A stretch of DNA of 6,438 nt from Actinomycetota bacterium (GTDB lineage Bacteria; Actinomycetota; Actinomycetes; Nanopelagicales; Nanopelagicaceae), in the NCBI GenBank assembly GCA_947465365.1, contig CANIAV010000050.1, positions 1 through 6,438 of the forward strand, in the 5' to 3' direction. Below, in pieces: positions 1 to 6,434 of the stretch. Under the pieces are notes generated by a model. That model saw nothing but the letters and a program-made list of their open reading frames with translations. It did not search any database and was not told the origin of the DNA. Position 1 is the stretch's first letter. Every line of letters starts with the position of its first letter. Position numbers and translations under genes: made by a program.

Positions 1-221
1 ATTGCACGAGCACCTAATAGTCCTGCAGCAACAATTAAGGGTTGGGCGTTGGCAGTATCTTTAATCTCATCTGCATCTGCCGTTGTGCCAAGACGCACTA
101 AATCTAAATTAATTTCATGCGACCACTGAGTGAGTAAAAGTTTCGCGGCCGGATCTGCGATCCATGGCGCGAGCATCCCGGGAGTTTGCGCTCCTTGACC
201 AGGTGCTATGAAGGCGAGCAT
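1..221 (-). CDS. fabD: ACP S-malonyltransferase FabD, N-terminal fragment (runs off left edge)
   Basis: This gene was translated by hand from the minus strand. The ATG at 221-219 opens 73 complete codons before the window ends, so only about a quarter of a usual ~300-residue FabD is present. The N-terminus MLAFIAPGQGAQTPGML carries the GQGAQ motif (residues 8-12) that forms the start of the acyltransferase fold and part of the oxyanion hole. Residues 56-67 (DTANAQPLIVAA) match the next conserved FabD block. The catalytic GHSxG serine would lie beyond the edge. FabD transfers malonyl from malonyl-CoA to acyl carrier protein in cytosolic type II fatty acid synthesis. There is no Shine-Dalgarno sequence, but a TAAAAT box ends 7 nt before the ATG, which favours a leaderless transcript and supports this start. 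The SGNH hydrolase gene lies 59 bp upstream on the same strand, so partial read-through is possible. Family assignment is strong; the truncation is a window effect. Confidence 0.9.
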   Translation of the reverse strand, partial: MLAFIAPGQGAQTPGMLAPWIADPAAKLLLTQWSHEINLDLVRLGTTADADEIKDTANAQPLIVAAGLLGARA

Positions 222-228
222 GGTGGCG

Positions 229-258
229 ATTTTAGGCGAGTTGAGCAATTACTACCAA
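229..258 (-). promoter_or_regulatory. Putative leaderless promoter of fabD
   Basis: On the minus strand, TAAAAT (234-229) fits the TANNNT -10 pattern (5 of 6 matches to TATAAT) and ends 7 nt before the fabD ATG. TTGGTA (258-253) lies 18 bp upstream and matches TTGACA at 4 of 6 positions. Transcription would start at or within one base of the ATG. This is inferred from sequence and spacing only. Confidence 0.5.
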
Positions 259-280
259 GTATTACGCGTGTGCTTTGGAT

Positions 281-1123
281 CTAAATCTTTACCTGGCTTG
301 GAGTAAGCAATTCTTGTGGAATATCGTTTTGTAGGTCATTTAGCGATTTAGCCAGATGCTTAAATCTCTGACGCAGAATGTAGATAATTTCTGCGCCACT
401 TAACCAAATAAGTCCCGGCAGTAGATCAACGCTGCGCTTTAAGAACCAAGGTGTTCCGTTACGTAACATCCAGAGAATCGAATCTTTGCGACTTCGATTA
501 TTTACTGGATCTATCTGGACATCTCCAACAAAATAACCACGTTCTCTTAGCAACGTGGCAAATTGTTCTGCAATAAATTGATGGCCAAATTTGCTTGGAT
601 GCATGCGATCGACATGCCACTTCTCGCGCTCATAAATTCCAGAAAGGGCGCGAGTCGGCAATGTGACTGCACCAAATTCTTTACTAAGTCGATGTGTCGC
701 CTCGTTAACCGCATTCACGCGTCTGCGGCAGATACGACCAACCAGATAGGGCATTGGGACAATGACCGTTGGATCATGTAGCTCTAGCAACATAATGGTT
801 GAGCCATTAGATACAAGCTCGACTAAAGTTTGACGTAGGTTCTTTTCAAATATATCTGGGGAAAAGTTACTGCGTAGCAAGTCATTACCGCCCACAATTA
901 CCGCCGCCAGCTCTGGCGTGTGCTCAAGCACCTTAGGCAATTGAATATTTAAAACTTCTGCCGACCGGGCGCCGGGGCGTGATGCATTTATGTAAACCAG
1001 CGGCTCGTGAAAGGCTTTTGCTAAATGATATGTCCAACCAAAATGATTACCGTGGTCATCTGAATCACCAACGCCAGATGCTGCGCTATCTCCAACCACA
1101 GCAAAGGTAATTGGATTTAACAT
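281..1123 (-). CDS. SGNH/GDSL-family hydrolase (putative cytoplasmic esterase/lipase)
   Basis: This is a 280-residue protein with all SGNH blocks in order. Block I is GDSAASG with nucleophile Ser13, block II has Gly51 (SRPGARS), block III is VGGND with Asn80, and block V is DRMHP with Asp172 and His175. Such enzymes hydrolyse acyl esters of lipids, glycans or small molecules; the substrate cannot be read from sequence. No signal peptide or N-terminal membrane segment is visible, so it probably acts in the cytosol or at the inner membrane face. Beyond the catalytic domain (about residues 1-200) is an ~80-residue tail containing the hydrophobic stretch LLPGLIWLSG (235-244) flanked by basic residues, possibly a membrane contact. 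The ATG directly abuts the TAA of the upstream glycosyltransferase (TAAATG), implying translational coupling. It is the last gene of a three-gene operon with two glycosyltransferases, suggesting deacylation or remodelling of the glycolipid they make (inference). Confidence 0.85.
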   Translation of the reverse strand: MLNPITFAVVGDSAASGVGDSDDHGNHFGWTYHLAKAFHEPLVYINASRPGARSAEVLNIQLPKVLEHTPELAAVIVGGNDLLRSNFSPDIFEKNLRQTLVELVSNGSTIMLLELHDPTVIVPMPYLVGRICRRRVNAVNEATHRLSKEFGAVTLPTRALSGIYEREKWHVDRMHPSKFGHQFIAEQFATLLRERGYFVGDVQIDPVNNRSRKDSILWMLRNGTPWFLKRSVDLLPGLIWLSGAEIIYILRQRFKHLAKSLNDLQNDIPQELLTPSQVKI

Positions 1124-2260
1124 TTACGCCACCCGAAGCCGTCTCGGTGTAGAAAGCGAGAGCATCTGGGAAATTGTGGAAGACCATGGGAAGTTCTCTG
1201 CCTGATGGTGACAACTTGAGCGCAGCGATTGTTCTGCACTTAGTCGAGCTAATAGAACTTTGATCGATTCGGCAAAGGCAGCGCCATTATTAGCCGCAGC
1301 CATTCCAACTGGTTCCTTGCTATGTAGCAATAAGAATTCGCCAACTGCGCTCGTTTCAGAGCAAACAACTGGAGTTCCACTGGCTAGTGATTCCAGTGCT
1401 GCTAAACAAAATGTTTCAATAGGGCCAGGTGCAATTGAGATATCAGCGGATGCAATTATCTGGGCTAAATACTTCTTATCTGAGATATAGCCTAGGAAGG
1501 TAACTGGAATATCGCGCGAGCTTTCATATAACTTCTTATGCAGGGGACCAGTTCCAACATAAATCAAGCGAGCGTTAATTCCTTGTTTCAATAACTCGCG
1601 CAAAGCCTCGATTGACCGCTCTGGCTTCTTTTCTGGTGAGAGTCTGCCGCAATGAACGAGCAAGACTTCACCGCTCTTTAATAACTTGGTGCGCAGCTGT
1701 TCATCACGATTCTTTGGTGAGAAAGTGGCTAGGTCTACGCCAAGCGGAATCTGCATCAAGTTATTGATACCGATTTCGCGAAATTCGGCTGCGGCAAAGT
1801 TTGTAGTTGTTACTACGTGGTCAAAACTTGCGGCCAGCCGTGCGTTATGCCAACGGACAAACTTGCTCAGCGAAAACGGCTGGTAGGTCTTAATAAGTCC
1901 GCGCAAAGTCTCGTGGCTAAATACCAAGGTAGGTATCTTGTGAGAGCGGGCCCAGCGCCCAACGCCGGATAAAGTGAAGCGATCTGAGATTTCGATGCGG
2001 TCAGGCGATAGCGCAAGCAAAATACTTTTGATTTGGCGATTAGATCTAATAATTCGGTAACCACCGCTGAATGGAATCAACCATGATGGAACAGTTATGC
2101 GATTGCCGTGTGGAGTTTTCTCTTGGTAAAAACCAACGCCGGGGACGATATAGGTGAAGTCATGTCCGCGGGTGGTGTAACCAGAACCTAAATTATGGAG
2201 CGTGGTCTTTATTCCACCAGATTTAGGGCCATAGAAATTGGCGATATGGATGATTTTCAT
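1124..2260 (-). CDS. GT4-family glycosyltransferase (GT-B fold), probable envelope glycoconjugate enzyme
   Basis: This 378-residue protein is the usual length for a GT4 retaining glycosyltransferase. The N-terminal acceptor domain begins MKIIHIANFYGPKSGG, with the glycine-rich loop GPKSGGIKTT at residues 11-20. A SHE motif lies at 115-117. The C-terminal nucleotide-sugar domain has LGVDLATFSP (173-182), GRLSPEKKPE (205-214, the usual phosphate-binding Arg/Lys region) and the EX7E motif with Glu282 and Glu290 (ETFCLAALE). No transmembrane helix is apparent, so it is probably a peripheral enzyme on the cytosolic membrane face. The donor is likely a nucleotide-activated hexose, but donor and acceptor cannot be specified. 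Its ATG overlaps the stop of the MgtA-like gene by 4 bp (ATGA, 2260-2257), and its stop abuts the SGNH hydrolase start. That pairing suggests it adds a further sugar to the product of the MgtA-like enzyme. The start is fixed by the overlap and by the family N-terminus. Confidence 0.88.
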   Translation of the reverse strand: MKIIHIANFYGPKSGGIKTTLHNLGSGYTTRGHDFTYIVPGVGFYQEKTPHGNRITVPSWLIPFSGGYRIIRSNRQIKSILLALSPDRIEISDRFTLSGVGRWARSHKIPTLVFSHETLRGLIKTYQPFSLSKFVRWHNARLAASFDHVVTTTNFAAAEFREIGINNLMQIPLGVDLATFSPKNRDEQLRTKLLKSGEVLLVHCGRLSPEKKPERSIEALRELLKQGINARLIYVGTGPLHKKLYESSRDIPVTFLGYISDKKYLAQIIASADISIAPGPIETFCLAALESLASGTPVVCSETSAVGEFLLLHSKEPVGMAAANNGAAFAESIKVLLARLSAEQSLRSSCHHQAENFPWSSTISQMLSLSTPRRLRVA

Positions 2261-3411
2261 GCGACCAGATCTTTTCGCGATGCAACAAGCTCGATAACGT
2301 CTCGATAATGTTCAATAAGGCGCTCATTTATGTATTCCCATGTTCGATGTTGGACGGATTTACGTGCGGCTATTTGCATGAGATCGCGTGATGGATGCTC
2401 AAGCAAGGTGTAGATAGAGTGGAGAAGTAGGTGTGAATCAGCGGTATCGATCAGCAAGCCAGTCTTACCGTGCTCGATTAAATCTGTAGGTCCACCAGAA
2501 TCAGGCCCTACAACCACAGTTCCAGAAGCCAGTGCTTCTTGGATCGCCTGGCAGAAAGTCTCGTGTTTTCCAGTGTGCACAAAGGTGTCAAAAGATGCGA
2601 CATGTTCTGCCAAATCATTTCCAGATTTATAACCGACAAAGATGGCATTAGGCAGCTCGCGCTTCAAGCGAACTTCGGCTGGACCGTGGCCGACGATTAC
2701 TAATTGAATATCTGGCTGGCTATCGAGAATAGTTAGATCATCGATGCGCTTCTCGTTAGCCAAGCGACCGACATAACCAACAACATGCTTAGCCCCACGG
2801 TATTGCAGAAAATTATCTCGCAACGATTGACTTCTCTTCTCGGGCGTGAAGTTAATTAGATCTACTCCGCGTTGCCAAAGTTTTACATTAGTTACGCCAG
2901 ATTTTTCTAAGTCGCGGCAAGCCCATCCGGAAGGTGCCAACGTTAAATCAGTTGTGGAATGAATTCGCGCTACCCAACGCTTTAAAGTGTTGTGCGCAAC
3001 GGTTAACCCATAATGGCGAGCAAAACCTGCGATATCTGTCTGATAGACCGAGACAGTTGGGATATTAGCTTTGCGCGCAAGGCGTGCAACATAGTGACCT
3101 AAGAAGATTGGTGAAGCTAAGTGAATAACATCTGGGTTAAAGCCTTCAATAAACGGTTCCAGATATTTCTTAGGTAACCCCATTGGGATTAACTTCTTCA
3201 TTGCAATACTTGGCACATATTTAATTTTGAAGCCCAGATAATCTTTTGGTGCATTCTCACTTTCGGGTGCAACGACGAGAACTTCGTGGCCAGCGCTCTT
3301 GCAAAATTCAAGTAAGCGCAGCACTGAATTAGTTACGCCATTTACTTGCGGCAGAAATGCCTCAGTGACGATGAGGATGCGCAGTGGTGATGAGCTCCGG
3401 GTCGCGATCAT
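2257..3411 (-). CDS. mgtA: MgtA-like GDP-mannose-dependent alpha-mannosyltransferase (GT4)
   Basis: With the ATG at 3411-3409 the protein has 384 residues. The N-terminus RILIVTEAFLPQVNGVTNSV (residues 11-30) and the internal VYQTDIAGF (about 122-130) are typical of the actinobacterial MgtA/PimB-like group. The C-terminal donor domain shows WQRGVDLINFTP, VGYVGRLANEKR (about 211-222) and the EX7E motif with Glu284 and Glu292 (ETFCQAIQE). In Corynebacterium, MgtA mannosylates glucuronosyl diacylglycerol as an anchor for lipomannan-like glycolipids. The same or a related acceptor is inferred here, acting at the cytosolic membrane face. The open frame extends 20 codons further up to a TTG at 3471, but those residues are unlike the family and overlap a repeat in the intergenic region, so the ATG is preferred. 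No Shine-Dalgarno sequence is visible at either start. It is the first gene of the operon; its TGA overlaps the next ATG by 4 bp. The exact sugar acceptor is uncertain. The symbol should not be confused with the magnesium transporter of the same name. Confidence 0.85.
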   Translation of the reverse strand: MIATRSSSPLRILIVTEAFLPQVNGVTNSVLRLLEFCKSAGHEVLVVAPESENAPKDYLGFKIKYVPSIAMKKLIPMGLPKKYLEPFIEGFNPDVIHLASPIFLGHYVARLARKANIPTVSVYQTDIAGFARHYGLTVAHNTLKRWVARIHSTTDLTLAPSGWACRDLEKSGVTNVKLWQRGVDLINFTPEKRSQSLRDNFLQYRGAKHVVGYVGRLANEKRIDDLTILDSQPDIQLVIVGHGPAEVRLKRELPNAIFVGYKSGNDLAEHVASFDTFVHTGKHETFCQAIQEALASGTVVVGPDSGGPTDLIEHGKTGLLIDTADSHLLLHSIYTLLEHPSRDLMQIAARKSVQHRTWEYINERLIEHYRDVIELVASRKDLVA

Positions 3412-3453
3412 GGGATGAGAATGAAGGCTTTGACTGAACTGGCCCTGACCGAG

Positions 3454-3497
3454 AAGGTGAAGTGTTGGCAAAGGTAAGGTGAAGTATTGGTTTAGGG
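3454..3497. repeat. 22-bp tandem direct repeat, two copies
   Basis: Unit 1 (3454-3475) and unit 2 (3476-3497) both begin AAGGTGAAGT(G/A)TTGG, identical at 14 of 15 positions, then diverge for 3 bases and agree again at AGG. Overall 17 of 22 positions match. The 22-bp period is about two turns of DNA, so a protein binding both copies would sit on one face of the helix. A weaker TGAACTG at 3435-3441, 23 bp before the matching TGAAGTG of unit 1, may be a degenerate third copy. A role as a regulator-binding site is inferred. Confidence 0.6.
3471..3476 (-). promoter_or_regulatory. Weak candidate -10 box for the mgtA-like operon
   Basis: TACCTT on the minus strand (3476-3471) fits TANNNT and would give a start near 3464 with a ~50-nt untranslated leader before the ATG at 3411. 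No convincing -35 is seen 16-18 bp upstream. It lies across the junction of the two tandem repeat units, so a protein bound to the repeat would compete with polymerase here. This is the best of several poor candidates. Confidence 0.2.
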
Positions 3498-3502
3498 TTT
3501 CA

Positions 3503-3510
3503 CGCTAGCG
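3503..3510. promoter_or_regulatory. 8-bp perfect palindrome CGCTAGCG upstream of etfB
   Basis: CGCTAGCG is a perfect inverted repeat centred about 35 bp before the etfB ATG. It overlaps the place where a -35 element would lie relative to the TAACAT box (17-bp spacing puts the -35 at 3506-3511). More distant flanking bases (AGGGTTT left, AAACTCCT right) are only partly symmetric. It could be an operator, but a short palindrome can arise by chance. Confidence 0.3.
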
Positions 3511-3528
3511 CAAACTCCTACTCATCAG

Positions 3529-3534
3529 TAACAT
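3529..3534 (+). promoter_or_regulatory. Putative -10 box for leaderless etfBA transcript
   Basis: TAACAT fits the actinobacterial TANNNT -10 pattern and ends 7 nt before the etfB ATG at 3542, placing the transcription start at about 3541-3542. There is no Shine-Dalgarno sequence before etfB (the preceding bases are CTGCCCT), consistent with leaderless translation. No good -35 hexamer is present at 16-18 bp. Confidence 0.45.
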
Positions 3535-3541
3535 CTGCCCT

Positions 3542-4324
3542 ATGAAGATCGCCGTATGCGTAAAGCAGGTTCCGGATTCGTGGGCTGAGAAGAAGATGGT
3601 CAATGGCCTTCTCGATCGCGTAAACGTTGATGCCGTTTTAAATGATTTAGATGAATATGCCGTCGAAGAAGCGCTGCGTATCGCAGAAGCTCACGGTGGC
3701 AATGAAGAAGGTGGCGCAAATACTGTCACCGTAATTTCCATGGGACCTGAGCGCGCAACTGAAGCAGTTCGCAAAGCGCTATCAATGGGTGCAAACGATG
3801 CAATTTTAATTACCGATACCGCCTTGGCAGGTGCCGATGCGCTTGCTACATCTAGCGTTCTTGCCAAGGTAATTGGCGATGGTGGATATGACATTGTTAT
3901 ATGCGGCACCGAATCAACCGATGCGCGCATGAGCGTTGTGCCAGCGATGATCAGCGCTCGCTTAGGTTGGGGCCAGTTAACTTTTGCCTCCAAAGTCACC
4001 GTTGATCCAGCCGGCAAAGTTTCGATCACTCGCGTCACAGAAGCCGGCGTTGATGAAATTTCTGCTGCTTTCCCAGTTGTAATCAGCGTGGTTGAGAAAA
4101 TTAACGAACCGCGTTATCCATCTTTTAAGGGCATCATGGCGGCGAAGAAGAAGACGATAGAACAACGTGATTTAGCCACCGTTGGCGTTTCATCGCAAAG
4201 TGCCTGGTCACAAGTTAACGATGCAACTCCACGTCCACCACGCGCAGCTGGCGTAAAAGTTACCGATGAAGGCAGCGGCGGCGAAGCACTAGTTAATTTC
4301 CTAGTAGAGAAGAAGTTGATATGA
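3542..4324 (+). CDS. etfB: Electron transfer flavoprotein subunit beta
   Basis: This 260-residue protein is full length for EtfB. It starts MKIAVCVKQVPDS and has the conserved NDLDEYAVEEALRI (34-47), GPERATEAVRKALSMGAN (68-85, nucleotide-domain region), CGTESTDARMSVVP (121-134, the AMP-site loop region) and the family signature VVEKINEPRYPSFKGIMAAKKK (183-204), which includes the recognition loop that docks partner dehydrogenases. With EtfA it forms a soluble FAD-containing heterodimer that takes electrons from acyl-CoA and other flavin dehydrogenases and passes them on to an ETF:quinone oxidoreductase or similar acceptor; neither partner is in the window. The start follows a likely leaderless promoter. 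The stop overlaps the etfA ATG by 4 bp (ATGA, 4321-4324), indicating coupled translation in 1:1 ratio. M. tuberculosis calls the pair fixA/fixB; nothing nearby suggests a nitrogen-fixation role. Confidence 0.96.
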   Translation: MKIAVCVKQVPDSWAEKKMVNGLLDRVNVDAVLNDLDEYAVEEALRIAEAHGGNEEGGANTVTVISMGPERATEAVRKALSMGANDAILITDTALAGADALATSSVLAKVIGDGGYDIVICGTESTDARMSVVPAMISARLGWGQLTFASKVTVDPAGKVSITRVTEAGVDEISAAFPVVISVVEKINEPRYPSFKGIMAAKKKTIEQRDLATVGVSSQSAWSQVNDATPRPPRAAGVKVTDEGSGGEALVNFLVEKKLI

Positions 4325-5274
4325 GCAACGTATTTATCCTCGCCGATTTTTCAGGAGATAAAGCCAGCAAAACGACTGCAGAACTTGCCACTGCTGGTGC
4401 GCGAATTGGCGCTGTAACAGCTGTTGTATTCGCAGATGCTGGAAAGGGTGCAGCCTTTGCTGCAACCGTTAACCAAGGACCAATCGCCAACGTTTTAATT
4501 GTTGAATCAGCTGATTTTGCCAAGCATGGCGTCCCTGCCGTCGCTGATGCGCTAGCTAATTTAATTAAGAGTAAATCACCTGCTGCGGTTTTAATTGCAT
4601 CGCATGCCTTTGGTAAAGAAATTGCTGCTCGCGTTGCGGTGCTAACTGAATCTGGAATTATCACCGATGCAGTTGATGTATCTGCGGATAGAACCGCAAC
4701 TCAATTGGTATTCGGTGGTTCAACCACAGTTCATTCCAAGGTCTCACACGGCACACCAATCATTACCGTGCGCCCAAATAGCATCGAAGCAGATCTCACA
4801 AGCGCAACACCAGCAATTGAAAATGCCAGCGCTGAAATTGGCGCTGCCGCAAAGTTATCTGCGATCTCATCCTCTCAACCACCAGTTAAAGGTGGACGCC
4901 CGGAATTAACGGAAGCCAACATCGTTGTCTCAGGCGGCCGTGGCACTAACGGTGATTTTGCAGCAGTTGAAAACTTTGCCGATTCATTGGGTGCAGCCGT
5001 CGGTGCATCACGTGCGGCAACTGATGCGGGTTGGTACCCACATTCACACCAAGTCGGACAGACTGGCAAGACTGTTAGCCCACAACTTTATGTAGCTTGC
5101 GGAATTTCAGGTGCGATCCAACATCGCGCCGGTATGCAGACATCTAAATCAATTATCGTCGTCAATAAAGATCCAGAGGCGCCGATCTTTGATATCGCAG
5201 ATTTCGGCGTGATCGGTGATCTCTTCAACGTTCTGCCGCAGGCAACAGCGGGCATCAGCGCAAAAAAGAGTTAA
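4321..5274 (+). CDS. etfA: Electron transfer flavoprotein subunit alpha
   Basis: This 317-residue protein has the expected two-domain EtfA layout. The N-terminal domain (about 1-185) contains [16 protein letters not shown] (91-106). The C-terminal FAD-binding domain carries VVSGGRGT (202-209), [12 protein letters not shown] (227-238) with the FAD-contacting Arg231, VGQTGK (245-250), GISGAIQH (261-268), NKDPEAPIF (282-290) and FGVIGDLF (295-302), all of the canonical form. It binds the redox FAD of the EtfAB heterodimer and shuttles electrons between cytosolic flavin dehydrogenases and a membrane quinone reductase. The start codon lies inside the etfB stop overlap, and the purine-rich end of etfB (GAGAAGAAG) can serve as a ribosome site. 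The 26-bp gap to the cysteine desulfurase contains no hairpin terminator, so transcription may continue into that gene. No residue loss is evident. Confidence 0.96.
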   Translation: MSNVFILADFSGDKASKTTAELATAGARIGAVTAVVFADAGKGAAFAATVNQGPIANVLIVESADFAKHGVPAVADALANLIKSKSPAAVLIASHAFGKEIAARVAVLTESGIITDAVDVSADRTATQLVFGGSTTVHSKVSHGTPIITVRPNSIEADLTSATPAIENASAEIGAAAKLSAISSSQPPVKGGRPELTEANIVVSGGRGTNGDFAAVENFADSLGAAVGASRAATDAGWYPHSHQVGQTGKTVSPQLYVACGISGAIQHRAGMQTSKSIIVVNKDPEAPIFDIADFGVIGDLFNVLPQATAGISAKKS

Positions 5275-5288
5275 TTCTGCAAGTGATC

Positions 5289-5294
5289 TAGACT
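5289..5294 (+). promoter_or_regulatory. Putative -10 box for leaderless cysteine desulfurase transcript
   Basis: TAGACT fits TANNNT and is followed by exactly six bases and then the ATG at 5301, so the canonical start nucleotide is the A of ATG. No Shine-Dalgarno sequence lies in the 26-bp gap (the bases before ATG are GCTCCA). The box also overlaps the palindrome TCTAGA (5287-5292). No matching -35 is seen in the end of etfA. It would allow expression independent of etfBA. Confidence 0.45.
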
Positions 5295-5300
5295 GCTCCA

Positions 5301-6434
5301 ATGAGCGTCTACCTAGATCATGCGGCAACTACGCCGATCTTTGACGTTGCCATCGATGCGATGGAAGTTGCACTGCGAAAAGTTGGTAACCCATCTTCCC
5401 TTCACACTGAAGGTCGCTCAACTCGCAAAGATGTAGAAGATGCCCGCGAAGTAATCGCGAAAGCTTTGGGATGCCTGCCATCAGAAGTTATCTTTACCGG
5501 TTCTGGCACCGAGGCAGATAACGCCGCGGTTAAAGGTCTATTCTGGAAATCCGGTAAGAAGTTAATTGTGATTAGCGCAATCGAACACCATGCGGTTTTA
5601 GATCCGGCGCGCTGGTTGGTAGAACATGAAGGCGCAGAACTCATTGAGATTCCCGTCGATAAATCAGGGGTAATTGATTTAACTTTCTTGAAAGATTTAA
5701 TTTCCAAACGTGGTGCCGAGATCGCGTTGATTGCGGTGATGCATTCAAATAATGAAACTGGTGTGATTCAGCCAGTGGGCGAAGTTGTAAAGATGGCTGG
5801 CGATATTCCAGTTCACACCGATGCGGTGCAATCATTTACTAAAGTGCCACTTTCTTATAAAGAGCTAGGTGTGACATCGATGGCGTTAAGTGGCCATAAA
5901 GTCGGAGGCCCACATGGCATCGGTGCTTTGATTCTGCGCCGCGCATATGAGATTCCAGCTTTGCTTCATGGCGGTGGACAAGAGCGCGAAATTCGCAGCG
6001 GTACTTTAAATACTCCATCTATCGTCGCCTTTGCCGCAGCTGTGGCTAGTAAGAAATATGCAGCAGAGAAAGTTGCTGATCTGCGCAAGAAATTTGAAAC
6101 CGGACTTAAAGTGTCAGCACCTGATGCTTATATAAATGGTGTGGGCGCCGATCGTTTACCCGGAATCGTTAACGTTACCTTTCCTGGCACGCAAAGTGAT
6201 TCGTTGCTTCTCTTGATGGATTCAGAAAACGTTTCTTGTTCTACAGGGGCTGCCTGCAGCGCAGGTGTGCATCGCCCATCACATGTATTGCTGGCGATGG
6301 GCCATACCGAAATTACCGCGCAATCATCGCTGCGCTTCTCACTTGGCGCCGACTCGACACAGGCAGATGTAGATTTCGCACTATCTGTACTTCCAACAGT
6401 TATCGCACGTGGACGGGCGGCAAATCAGAAATGA
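5301..6434 (+). CDS. iscS: Cysteine desulfurase, IscS/NifS family (PLP-dependent)
   Basis: This 377-residue protein is close to the usual length of IscS-type enzymes. It begins MSVYLDHAATTP, the standard NifS/IscS start. PLP-site elements are GSGTEADN (67-74), EHHAV (95-99, with the ring-stacking histidine at 96), HSNNETGVIQP (148-158), HTDAVQ (172-177) with Asp174 and Gln177, and SGHKVGGPHGIGAL (197-210) with the Schiff-base Lys200. GGGQEREIRSGTLN (224-237) follows, and the flexible catalytic loop SCSTGAACSAG (312-322) places the persulfide cysteine at Cys319. It converts cysteine to alanine and carries sulfane sulfur to acceptors in the cytosol. A leaderless promoter probably starts it 26 bp after etfA. 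Its TGA overlaps the next ATG by 4 bp. That neighbour is probably mnmA, which points to tRNA 2-thiouridylation as a main sulfur sink; Fe-S assembly is also possible. No isc or suf scaffold gene is in the window. Confidence 0.95.
   Translation: MSVYLDHAATTPIFDVAIDAMEVALRKVGNPSSLHTEGRSTRKDVEDAREVIAKALGCLPSEVIFTGSGTEADNAAVKGLFWKSGKKLIVISAIEHHAVLDPARWLVEHEGAELIEIPVDKSGVIDLTFLKDLISKRGAEIALIAVMHSNNETGVIQPVGEVVKMAGDIPVHTDAVQSFTKVPLSYKELGVTSMALSGHKVGGPHGIGALILRRAYEIPALLHGGGQEREIRSGTLNTPSIVAFAAAVASKKYAAEKVADLRKKFETGLKVSAPDAYINGVGADRLPGIVNVTFPGTQSDSLLLLMDSENVSCSTGAACSAGVHRPSHVLLAMGHTEITAQSSLRFSLGADSTQADVDFALSVLPTVIARGRAANQK

Larger units (their letters stand above)
3412..3541. promoter_or_regulatory. 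Divergent intergenic control region between mgtA-like operon and etfBA
   Basis: This 130-bp region separates divergently transcribed operons and must carry promoters for both. It contains a 22-bp tandem repeat (3454-3497), an 8-bp palindrome (3503-3510) and a TANNNT box before etfB. No plausible conserved peptide is encoded: the leftward frame can be read through from a TTG, but its product does not resemble the MgtA N-terminus. Individual elements are listed separately. Confidence 0.7.

Noticed and set aside
222..280. Possible terminator between the SGNH hydrolase and fabD
   Set aside because: Only a 4-bp inverted repeat (TACT/AGTA) and no T-run on the minus strand; the gap is better explained by the fabD promoter.
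563..781. 72-codon plus-strand open frame inside the SGNH hydrolase gene
   Set aside because: It is antisense to the catalytic blocks of the hydrolase and has no supporting initiation signal.
3479..3503. Inverted repeat GTGAA...TTCAC spanning the second repeat unit
   Set aside because: The arms are only 5 bp with a 15-nt spacer, which is expected by chance; the direct repeat explains one arm already.
3691..4038. 115-codon minus-strand open frame opposite etfB
   Set aside because: It is antisense to a clear etfB with conserved signatures, and its own product shows no domain.
4293..4664. 123-codon minus-strand open frame opposite etfA
   Set aside because: It lies wholly antisense to the well-supported etfB end and etfA start, has a low-complexity Ala/Ser/Thr composition typical of a shadow frame, and no recognisable motif.
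5402..5707. 101-codon minus-strand open frame opposite the cysteine desulfurase
   Set aside because: It is antisense to conserved PLP-enzyme sequence; its product is rich in Ser/Thr/Ala with no motif.
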